Part shown: in pieces, positions 1 through 13,728 of the stretch
How the letters are laid out: every line of letters starts with the position of its first letter
Position numbering within the stretch: the first letter of the stretch is position 1
NCBI GenBank assembly: GCA_012295275.1
Contig: CM022673.1
Location: forward strand, 11,512,288 to 11,576,287
Source of the DNA: Chrysomallon squamiferum
Taxonomy: Eukaryota > Mollusca > Gastropoda > Neomphalida > Peltospiridae
Direction of reading: 5' to 3'
Length of the DNA: 64,000 bases
The notes under the pieces: model-generated
The model's database searches: none
What the model was told of the DNA's origin: nothing
Seen by the model: the letters and a program-made list of their open reading frames with translations, nothing else
Program-made: the position numbers and the translations under genes

Positions 1-2320
1 GAAAACCTGTAATGCTAATAAAAATATTTAGCTGATGACACATCTAACACACTGATAAAACAATCCCTAAAGGAAAGCTGAGTCAAGATTTGTTCTCTTC
101 ATTGGGCTATTTACCATTCTGATTAGTGCTCCAAACTGACATATTAAAGGTCATGTTATATAAGTATCCTGTATATAAGAAGGTATGACAAAAGAGACCT
201 ATTTTTAAAGGAGTGATTATAGCAAATGCCCTATCCTGTAGCATTATTATACAAAACATTGTGATTTTTGTTTGTATATCTTTTTCTTTCCTTTCTTTCA
301 AATGTGTGTGAGTGTGTGTGTGTGTGTATGGGTGGGTGTTTATTTAAATTATGAAATTTGAGAAATGGTATCTGTTTTTGCCACTTTTGTCAAACAATAG
401 CAAGGATTTTTTTGTTAAGTAACTTCACACAAAAATAAAAACAATTAATGGAATGGAAAACAGCCCATTGAAAACATATGTCACACTGTAAGAAGCTAAA
501 TATTTTTTTAATTTGAAACCATAATCATTCTTCAAATAAGTTATTATCCATAATTACGTACTCATTAGAAACCTAACACATCCTAACTAGTTTAATTTAT
601 CTAAGTTTATACGCTGGTTTCAAATTCTTGCATTTTTAGAAGTTGGTTTTCTAATTTTATCATATTTTTGTTACATTTGAAATCTGAGAAATGAAGTCCG
701 CTAATGCTACTCATTAGCTAAATAATGTTTTATATACAGATACCCACAGACAGGAAAATATCCATCACTACTTTTGATATAGCCATGGACTGGATGGGAA
801 ATCATGATACTATATTATTAGAGCCCACAAGTTCTGGGTGTATGAAATATTTTTTTTATTGTTGTTAACCACAAATCATTATTAAATCTGACATCATGTG
901 TATTCTTGAAGTGACTCATGACTTGCAAGCACTCAGCAGAGAGCTAATAAATCAACATTCTAACGATGGGTTAAATCACGTGCTTTAGTGTGTACGTTGT
1001 TTTAAAATTTCCAGCATTGCGTCAAGTTTGTTTTCCAATCTTCTCATCATGTTTTTCATACCTGGGAAGCAACGAATGAGTTGAATTACCACAACAAAAG
1101 AATTCTGACTGCATCATTATCTGTTATCTGTGGGGTTTTTTTTGTGAACATTTTCCTTGTTAACATCTGAGCCAGCTCCTTTGAAAAATATCTCTTGGTT
1201 TACATAGATTTTATTAGATGTCTTACTGTACAGTTATTTTCCATTCCAGACAGTGCCTCACAATTATCAATGTATTTGGTTATTTCAAATTCAAGAAAGA
1301 ATTATCAAAAGGACATGGCATGTGCTTTCTTGAGCCATTTCTTTATTTCAAATTCTAGTCATAAGGACACGGTATATATATTTTTTTCCTGTCAGTGGGA
1401 AGGTGCTACTGCTTAACATGATTAGTTCATCTTACAGAAAACACATGTCTGACACCTAACAATCATTAAAATTATATTCACGTGCCACTGAAGTAATATT
1501 CAAGTTTGTTATCTTACACTGATCTGTAATGTAAAAATAATACATAACTTTAGTTTTTCAAGTATGGTGCTTTAATGAGAGATAACTTGAGTTAACATGT
1601 ACCTGTGAACAAAAATGATAGATAAGGCAACTTTGCAATGATTTACTAACTGATAATAAAGATAAAGCAACAGGCATGAGTAAACATTGGCAAAGCTTCC
1701 TGTAAGTAACAGGTTTTCATTACGTTGTTGTGGTATTATAAAACACAGGAAAATGTAGCAGTTTTGTGACTATCTTAGTATTGTTACTTTTTGTTGAACT
1801 TCATTTGGGTTAAGTTCTATAAAAAGATATAATCGCATGGAAATATACAAAATATATTTAGATCTGTTGTTTATAGTATCACATATACATTTAACATGTA
1901 TTCTCACTACACTATATATGAGCTTACATTGTTTTTCAACATGCTGTGGATAAAATATTTATAATTTAATACAGCATAATGCCACTAGCATAGCTGTATC
2001 TGTTAATCTTACGCAGCATCTAAGAACTGTCATGTGTATATAATAAATATTCCCTTTACAGTTGCAATTCAATTTAAATAATTCATAAAATATTCATTAC
2101 TAGCTAGTTTAATTAGTCAAACAAAGCAAACAAAAACACACAAGTGGTATAAAGATGACTGCTATTGTGATTAATACTAAAATTAGGTTAATAAATAAAT
2201 AAAACACAACTGCTTATTTTGTCAATGTTTCTCAATCCTTGAGTTGTTGGCATTTTTTTACTTTTCTTCATGGAAATGTATATTTTATTTTTTAAATTTT
2301 TTTTTTTTTAATTTTTTTTT

Positions 2321-2367
2321 TATTATAATTATTATTATTACTATTATTATTATTATTATTATTTTTT
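2321..2367 (+). repeat. (ATT)n tract in T-rich region
   Basis: ATT units flanked by long T runs; a further 30-T homopolymer lies at 2726-2755. Confidence 0.9.
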
Positions 2368-2724
2368 AATGCTTTAAATACAAAAGTTTCACTTAATAAA
2401 AAGATGGAAAAGAATAAAACAAATTATGATAAAGTATCTTTACTAGAACGTACATTGTTATTGGTTTCCGAGATAACCAATTTTCTTTTTTAATGCATCC
2501 CATAATGAGTCTGGTTTCATCATTTTTCTCATACAGTTGAGTTTCATAGTCTTTCTAATAAACTGGTAATTATTGTCTTTTATTTTTTTTTTATTTTAAA
2601 TTTTTATCAATTTTCTTTTTAAAACAGGCAGTTATTTTTTTTTAGATTTCTCATATGTATTGAATAATCACACTTGAAATATCATTATTTTAATTTATTA
2701 TTTTAATATTACTCTTTTTTCCTT

Positions 2725-2758
<34 letters not shown>

Positions 2759-4527
2759 CAAATCAACAACAGTGGAAAAACACATACTAAAAAATGAAGA
2801 GTTGACATTTTTAAGTTTAATAGTTATTTTTATCTTTTATCTTTTTCTTTTTTGTATATATATCAAATTGTGCAATAGTATTATATATTTTTTCACAGTA
2901 TCTGTAATCTAGAAATTTCAAGAACTATAATCTTGCACTTAAAAACCAAAAAAAAAAAAACAATACAAGAAAAACCTGAAACTATGCAAGTGAACTAACT
3001 GTATTTGTGTCTTTTTATAAAGAAAAACAAAAACAAAAAAAAAAAAAAATAAAATTAATATGGGGAAAAAAAGTAGAAGATGAAAAAATTAAAGAATTAG
3101 AAGAAAGTAATGGCATTCAGAAGACACTAGCAGAGTAAACTAGTTTGACTGTTTCTTTCTGGACTACAGAACCAGGTGAGATGGGCTCTGATAAGGTGAA
3201 AAGTCTGCCCTCCCTGGTGCTTGCTTATTATTCTTATCTCTACAGCAGCTAACTGCAATAGCTGGAATCTGCTTTTGATTCGAAGCATGCTTCTGCACCT
3301 CCCTACCTGAAGACAGGTAACCCGATATTCTTGTGAAATGATAAACATTACCTACACAGACTGGGGGTTTTGGGGTTTTTTTTTTTTTTTTTTCACCTTC
3401 CTTTTCCCACACCACACCATGGCCAACAGATGACATAGACAGAGATGATAAATTGTTTTAACGTTGCCCAATTGAGAATTACCAGCACCTATCAGGTATC
3501 GGCCACAAAAGAAAAATGATCTTTCCTGCATGTATGACATCTGTCTACAGAGCATATGGCAAACAATTTCAAAACTTCAAGAAGTTGAATTTTATGACCC
3601 TTTTGGGTTTTTTTTCTTCGTCTATCTTTGTGAGCAACTGAATGTTAAAGTTTTGTAACTGTTGAGATTTGACAAGAAAAAAGACAGGAGAATGTACAGA
3701 GATAGAAACTTCAAAGAAAATGAGTTCTGTTTGTTTTCAAACAAAATTATCTCTACCTAGGAAGTAACATAATGTAAAAAGACGTGACTGTAAATAACTT
3801 CATGCCAGGAAAAAACAACAACATTAAACTCTTAAGCAAGCATATAAATGAATATAATCTGCACATAAATGTGTGCTCATTCACACAAAAATACCCTGAA
3901 GCACAGTCATAAAAAACAAATATTTTTAAACTGAAGTTTATTAGTCATCTTACAAATCTGCACATTTTTATCAGTTTGAAATATGTCAGGCTCAACTCTT
4001 AACATTTTTTTTTTTTTTTTTTTATTATTATTTTTTTTTTTAATTATTTGTTCAAGATGTCTTATATTTGTTTAAAGTAGAGATAATGTTATCATAATGA
4101 CTGCTTCATACAAGTTTTTAAATTATTATTACATTTTTATTGATGCTATAATCTGTTTAATATATTCCATTTATAATAAATGGTGGGGTTTTTTGTTGGT
4201 TTTTTTCCGTTTTTTTTAAAGGTTTAAGAGAAAAAAGAAAAGAAAAAAAAAAAAAACATTAACAGAAAAATTAAATAAATCTTGGTTTATGTATACCTAT
4301 CACTGCAGCATAAAAGATTAATTAAATAATCTTTAGAACATACTTTTATATCTACTGATCATTAATGTCCTTGTAACTTTTATTATTTAAGTATGTAGTG
4401 TACCAAACTTGGATCTATTCTACATGAAACAGGAAAACAGTCTTTTTATGTTGTAGTTACTTTATTGATAAAATATTTATGTTATTTAAAATGAACCCCA
4501 TTTTGAACAGGAATTGAAGATTCATCC

Positions 4528-4563
<36 letters not shown>

Positions 4564-4690
4564 TAATAATAATTATCCAGTCTGCCACTGAAGCAAAGAA
4601 CAGACCGATCTGACACTTTCAACAGAAAATGACTGACAAATGTATGTTTGCAAACATCTCATATGCAAAACTGTAATGTTTTTCCATAAG

Positions 4691-4920
4691 GCCTGGGCTT
4701 TTCCAAAGCATGGCATGCAATATTGGCATCAACAGTGGTTAATGAGGTGGAGTTCCTTGATGCTGATTTGTGTAAAGCACAATATGAGGTGAGTGCTACA
4801 GTACCTGATGATCAGTTTAGCTCTGTTGATTATTAGCATGGAGCGGGCCAAGAGAGGCAGGGTGACCTCAAAACACTGGGTACACTTATCCAAAATGTCT
4901 TTTACTGGTGTTTTAGTATA
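4691..4920 (+). pseudogene. Possible coding relic, unidentified
   Basis: The frame starting GC-CTG-GGC at 4691 is open for 32 codons (LGFSKAWHAILAS, VVNEVEFLDADLCKAQYE) up to a strong GAG/GTGAGT donor-like site at 4788/4789. It continues VSATVPDDQFSSVDY to one TAG at 4837, then HGAGQERQGDLKTLGTLIQNV to a TAA near 4924. A pyrimidine-bearing AG precedes it (4689-4690). Composition is less A+T-rich than the surroundings. It may be an exon plus a short retained region, a relic of a mobile element, or a noncoding island that happens to be open. I recognise no family. Confidence 0.2.
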
Positions 4921-5019
4921 CAGTAAGGTGAGGAATAGTGGGACACAGGCTTAAATCTTCTTGGTGTACAGCTATGGCATCACTTACATTCATTCAGACT
5001 AATGCCTTAAGTGCTAACA

Positions 5020-5100
5020 AATGGATAGATAAACAGACAGAAAGATAGATAAATAGACAGACAGACTTGCAGGCAGGCAGACAGACAGAATGAAAGAAAG
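5020..5100 (+). repeat. GATA/CAGA degenerate tetranucleotide tract
   Basis: Mixture of ATAGATAA, ACAGACAG and GGCAGGCA units. Confidence 0.8.
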
Positions 5101-7768
5101 ATTGGCAGATAAAACATTTTTTTTAGAATCTTGAATAAATAGGTACAAGTTTCTTCACTCATAATGTGTTCGTTTTTATACAACAGAAATAAATGTAACT
5201 GTTAATATTAACATTTATGTTGAGCTGTTATTAATAAATAATCATTAATTCATTAATAGTTCTTTCCTCCAATACTTTTTTTTTTTTTTTTAAATTTATT
5301 TCACTGTAATCTAATAAACAAAGAAAACATCCTCAGTTATCTCCCTTCCCTTTACATTTGTATTAAAATGAACATTTGGTTTCCATTAATTTCATTAACA
5401 GTTCATTCATCTTGGCACAATAAACTGACTGCACCTAAACTGACAAGAGTGTTTATTCAATCATGTTGCTCTCAGACTGTTGCATAACAAAACAGTGCAT
5501 AATTGCAGAAAGTGTGCATTGAAAGGCTGAAGCTATTAGAACAGTCTCTTAATGATACAAAATGTTTAAGTGTCTGCATATATAAAGATGTTTTAATGGC
5601 TTCACAATATAAACTTTTTATATAGTGCAGAAATGGTATTAGTTGTAGTAATGATTAAATCACTGAATATAATTTTCTTTCAGTAATATGATAGGTAAAA
5701 ACACATTATCAAAAGATTTATGCATGGTTTTGTAAATGCCATCAGCTGCTTTCTAGTTGTCTGTTTCCCATATATATATATATTTTGAGACAATATCATA
5801 CTTTAAAAAATCCAAATGAACAAACAAAAAAATTAAACAAAAAAAAAAATTAAAAATTGCACAAAAAATATAAATAGCTCATCATAACATTCATTTTTTT
5901 TCTTTACACCAAAGAAATGGCATACTGTATGTAATATGACTCTTTACATCTTTTATTTTATTTTTATTTTCTTTTTTTTTCTCTCCTGATAACAAATGGG
6001 TATAGTGTGTGTGTGTGTGTGTGTGTGCGTACGTCTTGTATTTATTACAGATGCTAATGGAGCAGAAAAATGGAATAATTATTTTTCATTTTTTTTTCTT
6101 TTCTGCTGTCCAAGTCTATTGCATTGAAAATAACACACATTATAATAAAACTACCAGAGAAGAATTGAAAAATGATTGAGTACCAGTTTTGTTCCTGACA
6201 TAAAAGTACATTTCTGATGATGGAATCAACTGCCCTGTACACTTCTGACCAATTGTTTCATTAGTAATTAACTCCAACCTTTACTCATAACAAAGCATGG
6301 CTGTAAATTATTAATATTGAACATTATATTCTTCTTCTTAATAGGAGTTTTTGACTGCTTTTTTCTTTTCTTTAAAAAAAAAAAAAAAAAAAAAGAAAAA
6401 GAAATGGTTTAATCATCTTGTCAGTAAATCTATCAGAAAATCTATTCTGTTGCAAAAACAAGAACTAATTAAAGTTTAATGTAAAATGCATCAGCAGCAT
6501 GGAATCTATTCAGTGGGGAACAATGAACAGAATAAACAGTACCACCCATCTTTGTCCTATTTCCAAGTTTAAATGTGCTTGTGCAATAAATAATTTATTT
6601 TAATTTAATTTAATACTTCCAAGGGTGAATTTAATTCTGCAGATTACTACTTGTAACACTATAATATAATAATGATCATAATAACAGCAGTAACAACTAC
6701 TACTATTACACTTCAACAGCAGCAGACCAGACACTGAAGTAATCAAAAAGGCAGCTTTTTTTTTTTTTTTTTTTTCATTTTGTGATAACACTATCAAGGA
6801 GTTGGTTCAACACGATGCACTTTTAAATATTTCAACTGAATTTTAAAAATAAAAACTCACTTTAAAAATAAGAAAATCATTTAAAAATAAACACTGGTAA
6901 GAAAGTGAAAGACATGACATCAGAAAACATTTTTTGTTTAATTTTTCAAACTTGGGTGTGTATACAACAAGAAGAGTGATTCAACCAAAAGCTATCTCCT
7001 GAAGATAGCGTACAAACGCTTACTTTGAAAAACAAAACTGGTATGCAAACCTCTGGAGATTTACAAACATCAGTTTCATGGTAGAATAAGTGATGCAAAG
7101 AAGATAACATTTTAATTACTCTGGCAATCTGCGACAATTCATTTTACAGTATCAGCAAAAAGATAGCTTTTATGGAGGATAATGTTTTTATCACAATGCT
7201 TCTGTAAACACACAGATACAGGTATCATTAAACAACACATGGCTATGGTTCAGCTCTTCAGGGATTTTGAAACAAGGCAGTATATACGCCAAACTCTCAA
7301 ATTGTTTGATATGGTAAGCAAAAACACCTGGGAAACTGTGTATCCAACACGGTTCCCTTTATTTGATAATAATAAATAGGTAATAATAACACGGTTCCTC
7401 ATTTGTAGTTCATCTTGAAAAATGACCTTTGGTAATTTTACTGCCGACATCAAGGAGTTCAGAGAAAATTTATTGAAATTGCTTTGTTTTCAAGCAAACA
7501 GCCATAAAACAAAAATATCTTAAACAGGAAAGAATTTATTGTCCCTGTGAGTGTGCAGACTGCACTGGTTTTTGTCTTTATGGTTTATATCTTTAACATA
7601 AATATACACAGCCCAATAAATGTTTAATTGCTCCACTAACATTTGCAGCAAATTAAGAGGATGTTAAATTAAAAAAAATCATAATGTACTAAATTATATC
7701 TACAGATACAAAGATGCTAACTTAAAGATGTTATGTAATAATGAAAAAACTTTTTGTTATATTCCACA

Positions 7769-7885
<117 letters not shown>

Positions 7886-8089
7886 TTAACACACATATGC
7901 ACACACTAAACATTATCCATCATCAAATCTTTTAGCATTTCTAATTCAGTAGGCTCATTCACAGAGCACTTATTTGAATAGTTAAAAAAACAACTAATAA
8001 AAAACCCTTAATAAATAAAGATGTTTAGAAAATCATCTATGCTGGTGAAAAACAGAGTAATTTCATTAAAGTAAATTGAAACTGTCAAA

Positions 8090-8300
8090 TACCAGCAACA
8101 ACAGTTATTGTGGCTAATTCAAATTACTGGATACCAAAAGAGACTATTAATTTTGATAAATTTAAATTATCGACTGTCACTTAAGATCCTGTAATAACCA
8201 GTATTCATTTTGATAAATTTAAATTACCAGCTGTCACATACTGTATTGTAACAACTGACATATTTTGATAAATTCATGTTCTGGAATACCAACACTTATT
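8090..8300 (+). repeat. About 56-bp tandem array, three to four copies
   Basis: The anchor TTTTGATAAATTTAAATTA recurs at 8151, 8208 and, shortened, 8263, each followed by a cytosine-bearing CTGTCAC or similar. It is adjacent to but distinct from the 41-bp array. Confidence 0.75.
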
Positions 8301-8561
8301 TCTACATTTTTATACATTCAGATTCTCTTATTATTTCCAGACCACAGGAGGAGTGCCAGAGAACTCATTTTTTTTTTTTCAAAAGCAAAATGTAGCACTT
8401 GCTGGACAGGAAATGGTCAGAAAGGTTAGAAAGTCTCCTTGGGATTGGTAACCATAATACAAATAGAAACCAATCTGTAACATGTGGTATAAATAACTAG
8501 AGGTCATTTCAATTACATGACTTAGTGTTCTTTATTTGTGCTTTCTAAAAAAATATAACAT

Positions 8562-8797
8562 TAAAAACCAAAATGGATTCTAGTACTGTCTACAAAATGA
8601 TTTGAAAACCAAAATGGATTCTAATACTATCTATAAAATGATATGAAAATCAAAATGGATTTTAGTACTATCTATAAAATGATATGAAAACCAAAATGGA
8701 TTTTAGTACTATCTATAAAATGATATGAAAACCAAAATGGATTTTAGTACTGTCTATAAAATATGAAAACCAAACTGAATTCTACTACTGTCTACAT
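8562..8797 (+). repeat. 41-bp tandem array, about six copies
   Basis: Each unit carries GAAAACCAAAATGGATT, TAGTACT and CTATAAAATGAT. Copies differ by a few substitutions, the last by a 3-bp deletion. Noncoding: no frame stays open. Confidence 0.9.
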
Positions 8798-9866
8798 TTT
8801 TGACAATTCCTCATCTTTTTCTCCTTAGCATTAATTAGCTATAATTAATTGTCAGTTATATATTTTATATACTGTACGGGAACGTGCAAGTGAACATTTT
8901 TTTTTCTTTCTGTAATGGGAAAAACATGAAAAAACCAACAACAACACCATCAGTTAAACTTAGTCTTGGGAATTCTATGAAATTTTTCTTCTATCTAATT
9001 CACTAAAAACTTTCAAACAGTCTTGAGAAAAGAAATTAATGTTTTCACCACATAACTGGAACAGAAAGTAATTACTCTGAAACACGATTTGTAACATGAA
9101 ATAACTGAAAAAATCATTGATTATGTGTTCCACTGCTCATCAAACAAGAAATAACATTTTACAATCTGCATTAAGTCTGTAAATTCACAGTTTAGTATAC
9201 AACTGGGAAAAAAAAGATATAAAACTCCACAGTTTCTTCCTATCTCTCAGACATGTTTAAAAATAAACAGATTGAATTTCATCTACATGTCCTTGTCTGC
9301 ATAGGTTTAGAAATTGCCATTGGTAGTGATGGATTTTTAATTAAATCATTAACAAAAAAAACTGTATTTTAATTTTTTGCATTTTTGGGATGTATTTTCT
9401 TACTCAGTTAAAAAAAATATGATAATAAATCAAGTAATCACAAATTTATGATTCAGTAGTTATCAACACAGTGGTACATGTTCACCTATAAATTACAAGG
9501 AAACACACGTGCTGATCAGAAAATGAAAACTCTAGTTGGCTTCCTCTCTGCAATTTTCATTATGTAAAACTTTATGACTGACATTCAATAACCATTTACA
9601 GGAAAATGGGTACAGATGTTGAATAAATATTAAATTTTTCATGTAGTACCATTCTTAAAAACTTTGTAATTGTGAAAATACCCCAAGCAAAAAAAAATGT
9701 GATTATAAATACCCAAACATGCCAAATTTAGTTAATATATTCTAACTGTAAATGGTAAAACTATTAGGAGTTCACTGGAATCTTTCTGTGGCATTGCTAA
9801 TTGCAAGTGTTATCCTTTGATTTATGTGGCTTGTCTAGAAAACCAATGATTTACAAGATTACTTAC

Positions 9867-10431
9867 CGTGGATGTCCAGGCTGGGGAGTTGCTCTTCCGG
9901 GTTCATAATTATACTTTCTCAGTTCATCATAATGCCCATTATAAACCTTTGATTGTCTGGTACCATTACTACAATACTGTGTTTGGTACTTTGTATCATC
10001 ACTGCAGTACCGTGTTTGATAATTCGTATCATCATTACAGTACCGTGTCTGATAATTTGTATCATCATTACAGTATCGTGCCTGGTAATTTGTATCATTG
10101 TTACAGTACTGAGATTTGTATCTGACATCACAGAATCCTGGATGAGTGTATCTGTTGTCCCATTATAAAATCCTGACTGTTGGTATTTAGGAACCTCTGT
10201 GTAACAGCGTTGTTCAGGGTAACCTACATTTCTGCTGTTGCTGTTGTTGTCGTCATTGTTGTTGTTGCAACATTCAGTTTTGTAATACACAGTGTCACCG
10301 TTGCAATATCCAGACTGTTGCTGTTTGGCATAAGCACTGCAGTTGTCGTAGCTGTAGGCTCTCGTCATACACATGTTAGCCTGAGCTGTGTATAGGTATG
10401 TCATGTAAATTTGTTGAGCCATGTCTGACAT
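9867..10431 (-). pseudogene. Tyr/Cys/Asn-repeat protein exon, nested in ARHGAP39 intron, one frameshift
   Basis: I do not recognise this protein. From an ATG in good context (AAAATGTC, 10431) the frame reads MSDMAQQIYMTYLYTAQ, then a Tyr/Gln/Asn-rich stretch with SGYCNGDTVYYKTECC and an Asn/Asp run, to KYQQSGFYNG near 10162. The continuation lies in another frame: THPGFCDVRYKSQ, then tandem 11-residue repeats YCNDDTNYQTR (four good copies, a fifth diverged), then VYNGHYDELRKYNYEPGRATPQPGHP, ending in phase 2 at a perfect GTAAGT donor (GT at 9866-9865). The switch is explained by one base missing from a three-C run at 10159-10161; with it the exon would be 188 codons plus 2 nt. Repeat copies differ mainly at synonymous sites (TGT/TGC, AAT/AAC, GAT/GAC, TAT/TAC, CAG/CAA, ACA/ACG/ACC), which indicates past selection on protein. 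There is no signal peptide or membrane segment. It could be a nested gene, an alternative ARHGAP39 exon or a pseudogene. The start is uncertain; the frame is open from 10476, so an upstream splice is possible. Confidence 0.5.
9949..10113 (-). repeat. 33-bp in-frame minisatellite (YCNDDTNYQTR units)
   Basis: About five head-to-tail units of 33 bp, the outer ones diverged. On the plus strand a unit reads GTTTGATAATTCGTATCATC and so on. The length is a multiple of three, so the array is open in several frames by construction. Only the minus-strand frame gives a conserved 11-residue motif whose variation is mostly synonymous. Copy number is a likely polymorphism. Confidence 0.85.
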
Positions 10432-10499
10432 TTTGAAATCTCGTTTTATTCTGGCCAATTTCTTTTCATCTGTTCTTCAAGGTATTCTGTTCATGAAGC

Positions 10500-11100
10500 A
10501 TTCCATAGCTGATGCAGTTTTTAATGCAAAAATCAAAACTGAATTTGTTCACAAAATGATATCTGCAGAATTATCATCCAAATGTATTTGATAATTTTGT
10601 TCATTAGATGGTATTTCACAACAGAATCAATATATATATTTTTTTCATCTAAAATGTAATTTTACAGGCATTTTCATTGATGAACTGGTTTGGCACACAA
10701 TCAAAGCTGCATGATTTTTGTAAAAAATGTGTTACCTTTCACAAATAAACACGTTTCTGGCACAGAATCAAAATGTCATCCAAAACATAAAGACTTCACT
10801 GATGAAAAAGATTATTACGATGAACCAAAACTACACAATATTAACTAAAATAACTGCATCCTATACAGAACAACCATTTTTCATCTAAGTAGTCTTTGTT
10901 TATTAAAAAAAAAAAATCCTTGCTCAACAGAAGAACAGCAATACAATCAGAATTATTCCCACTTAAAAAGAGTTCATCTCTTTTTTCATTTTTCATCCAA
11001 AAAAAAAAAAGATTTTGTTGTTAAACTAGATAATGGCAATGCAATAAGAACTATTTCAATCTAAAATAAATTCATCTATGTCCTCATTTTACCCAGGCCT
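10500..11100. repeat. Decayed imperfect repeats upstream of the YCN exon
   Basis: Several diverged segments recur, sharing blocks such as TTTTTCATCTAA / TTCATCCAA and CAGAATCAAAATG / CAATCAAAGC at irregular spacing of roughly 70-110 bp. I cannot define a clean unit. No coding continuity could be followed into this region from the neighbouring exon. Confidence 0.35.
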
Positions 11101-13576
11101 GACTTGCTGACATCAACATATATCACAAAACTATGTAACAAGGTGACGTTTCTGAAGAGGACGTTGTATTTTGACTTTGTCCTTCCTGTCACAAAGTCAT
11201 CTGTCAACTAGAGTTGTGACAAATCAGATATCTTAATGTTTTAACTGTCCTGTCACTGACTCATACACATTTTGTATCCATGAATAGCCCTAAGTATGAT
11301 ACACATTTAGAAGTGTTATTTCAGAATCTAACACAAAGATCTATATAGACATCCTGCTTTTAAAATGAAAGAATGAAAGTATGAATGCTTAACAACACCC
11401 CAGCAGAAGGGTTTTTTTTATAACTAATTTAAATACATCTGTGTTCACACATAATTAAATAAGGTAATAAAAGATTTCAGTAAACCCATATTTGCACAAT
11501 TCAGTATTTAGTTATTTTTAATTTAAATATAATAATTAAAAACTTGTATGTTTTTTTTTAGTAAATCCTGTATTATCATAACACAACAATGAAACCTTAG
11601 GGAGTCCAATAAATTAAGGTTATGCAAGAAAGTCTATAGTTCCGTAATTCAGCCCGTGTAAGCAGATATGTTTTAAATCTTTTTTGAATAGCTTACAAAT
11701 TTTTAAAATTATTTATATGACAAGTTATGTTCATACAAGTCATTTATCATAATAAAACATTCTCCAAGAAAAGAAACAAGTGAACCTGTAAAATGAGAAT
11801 ATACAGTTTAATCCACTATCTTCACAATGTAATTTATCAAATTAAACTCTTTATCAAGAAATAATCCATATTTTGTAAATCAATAAAGAAAAAATAAAAA
11901 CACAGGATATCCTCAATAGATGCAATGTCTTGATATAGCTTCCTGTTTTCTCACAGTGTATAGAGTTATAGGAAGAAATCTTGAATTGTATGATTCACAT
12001 GGTAAAATAAGCCATGATCTAAGACAAGACACAGCCAATCACACAGCAGCACCAACAAATACTTCACAGGCACACATTTACTGCCAACAGAAATTCATAT
12101 TACATGTGCACTGAATTTCAGAATACTTCATCAGTTCCTCATTATCCTGATTTCTGTTTTCACATGAATAAATTCTTCAAAAGAGATAGAAAATTAATAG
12201 AGCATCAATAAAAACTATTATTATTTCTTATTATTATTTTTTTTTTTTTAATTATAAAATTTTCAGTATTTATAATAAAAAATTCTATCTTGTAGAAATA
12301 AAATTCAAATTTATGTTTCTGATCACCAACCACAAAAAAATATTTTTTTTTTTTTTTCTTTTACAATCAATATCTCAAAATATTTTCATCCATGAGCAAA
12401 AATGCTGCACCACATTGGAAAAGGAAACATAAAATGACCAACGGTTCAGAAAACACAAACAAACACCTACCACGCTACAAATACAACTACCATCACTATG
12501 AGCAGAATGGAAGCTTGTGCAAATTTATCAGAAGCAGGCAAGATTCTCTGAGACTTGGTGCCTACAGCCTGGTTAACAGTCTTTGAGAAATAACACAACA
12601 GTCCACACACAAAAGGTGCTAGCAAATTTCTGTCAGGCTAGGTTCTTTGGACACACAACATGTAGAGGTAGTCATAGTAGAGCCAGACACAAAGTAACTT
12701 TAGACTTACAACGCCCTGCTTCCATCAATCCAAAGCTATCTCAGTTTTATATATATATATATATATATACCTGGCTTACCTGTCAATCAGGATTTGTAAA
12801 TAAACAATCATCAATCAAAGGGTGTCACAGAAAGGTTTTCAGATACCTGACATTCACCTTTGTATTAAAATAAATACAAGCTGATTATTGTTAGTATGTA
12901 TTTTTTAAAACTGTTTCAGAAAAACTGAAGGATATTCTACTAAGTAAAAACATTTTTAAATTAAAAGAAAAAGAAAATGTTTCAGGAAAACACTGATTGA
13001 AATTTAAATACAAGAAAATTTCCATTGGCATTACTTTCTTTTTTCTTTCTTTTAAATCTGAATAAAATTATTCAGATATATAATTCAAAATTGAAGTGTT
13101 ACATCAGTAAAAACTATTTTAAAAAACGAAACCAAAAAAACCTGTATTTAGATAATTATTTTTAAAATAAGAAAGAAAAAAAGAAAACGAAAAAAGAGAT
13201 AACACTTGCACTTTTGTGAAAAACTGCTTCAGAAATGATAAACATTACTGCATGTTTGTTTTATTTGGTTACATAAATCTATGTCTTAGCACATATCTGA
13301 ATGTATGTGGGTGTTTGTACTAAAAGCTAAACTGTTAGGTTTTTTTTGTTTTTCTGTTTCTTCATATTAACTTTATGTGTAAACAGAAACATGCTTGCCA
13401 TGTTGAAGAAACAGACTGTAACTGTTCTTAATTTGCAGCTGGTCTGACCTCTATTTTCACCAACTATTTTTTTTGCACCAGATGTTTAACAATCAGCAGT
13501 GATTTCCATTTTCACATCTATCCTAGTAATAACTGAGTACATTTTATCATAACCTCTAGATCTGACTTTGTACTAC

Positions 13577-13588
13577 CATCATCATCAT

Positions 13589-13619
<31 letters not shown>

Positions 13620-13728
13620 ACTACTATTAATATTATTATTTTACATTTTTTAATATTTGTTTATTTATTATTTAATTTTATTTGTTTATTTATCTTAACA
13701 CATGTCTATTAAAAATAAATAATAAATA

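Noticed and set aside
7182-7379. Plus-strand frame with MVQLFRDFETRQYIRQTLKLFDM before GTAAGC
   Set aside because: Looks protein-like, but has no convincing acceptor, no known family and no partner exon.
12486-12586. Minus-strand exon-like segment ending in GTAGGT, hydrophobic (ASILLIVMVVVFVAW)
   Set aside because: Single isolated candidate with a mediocre acceptor; composition alone can give such a peptide.
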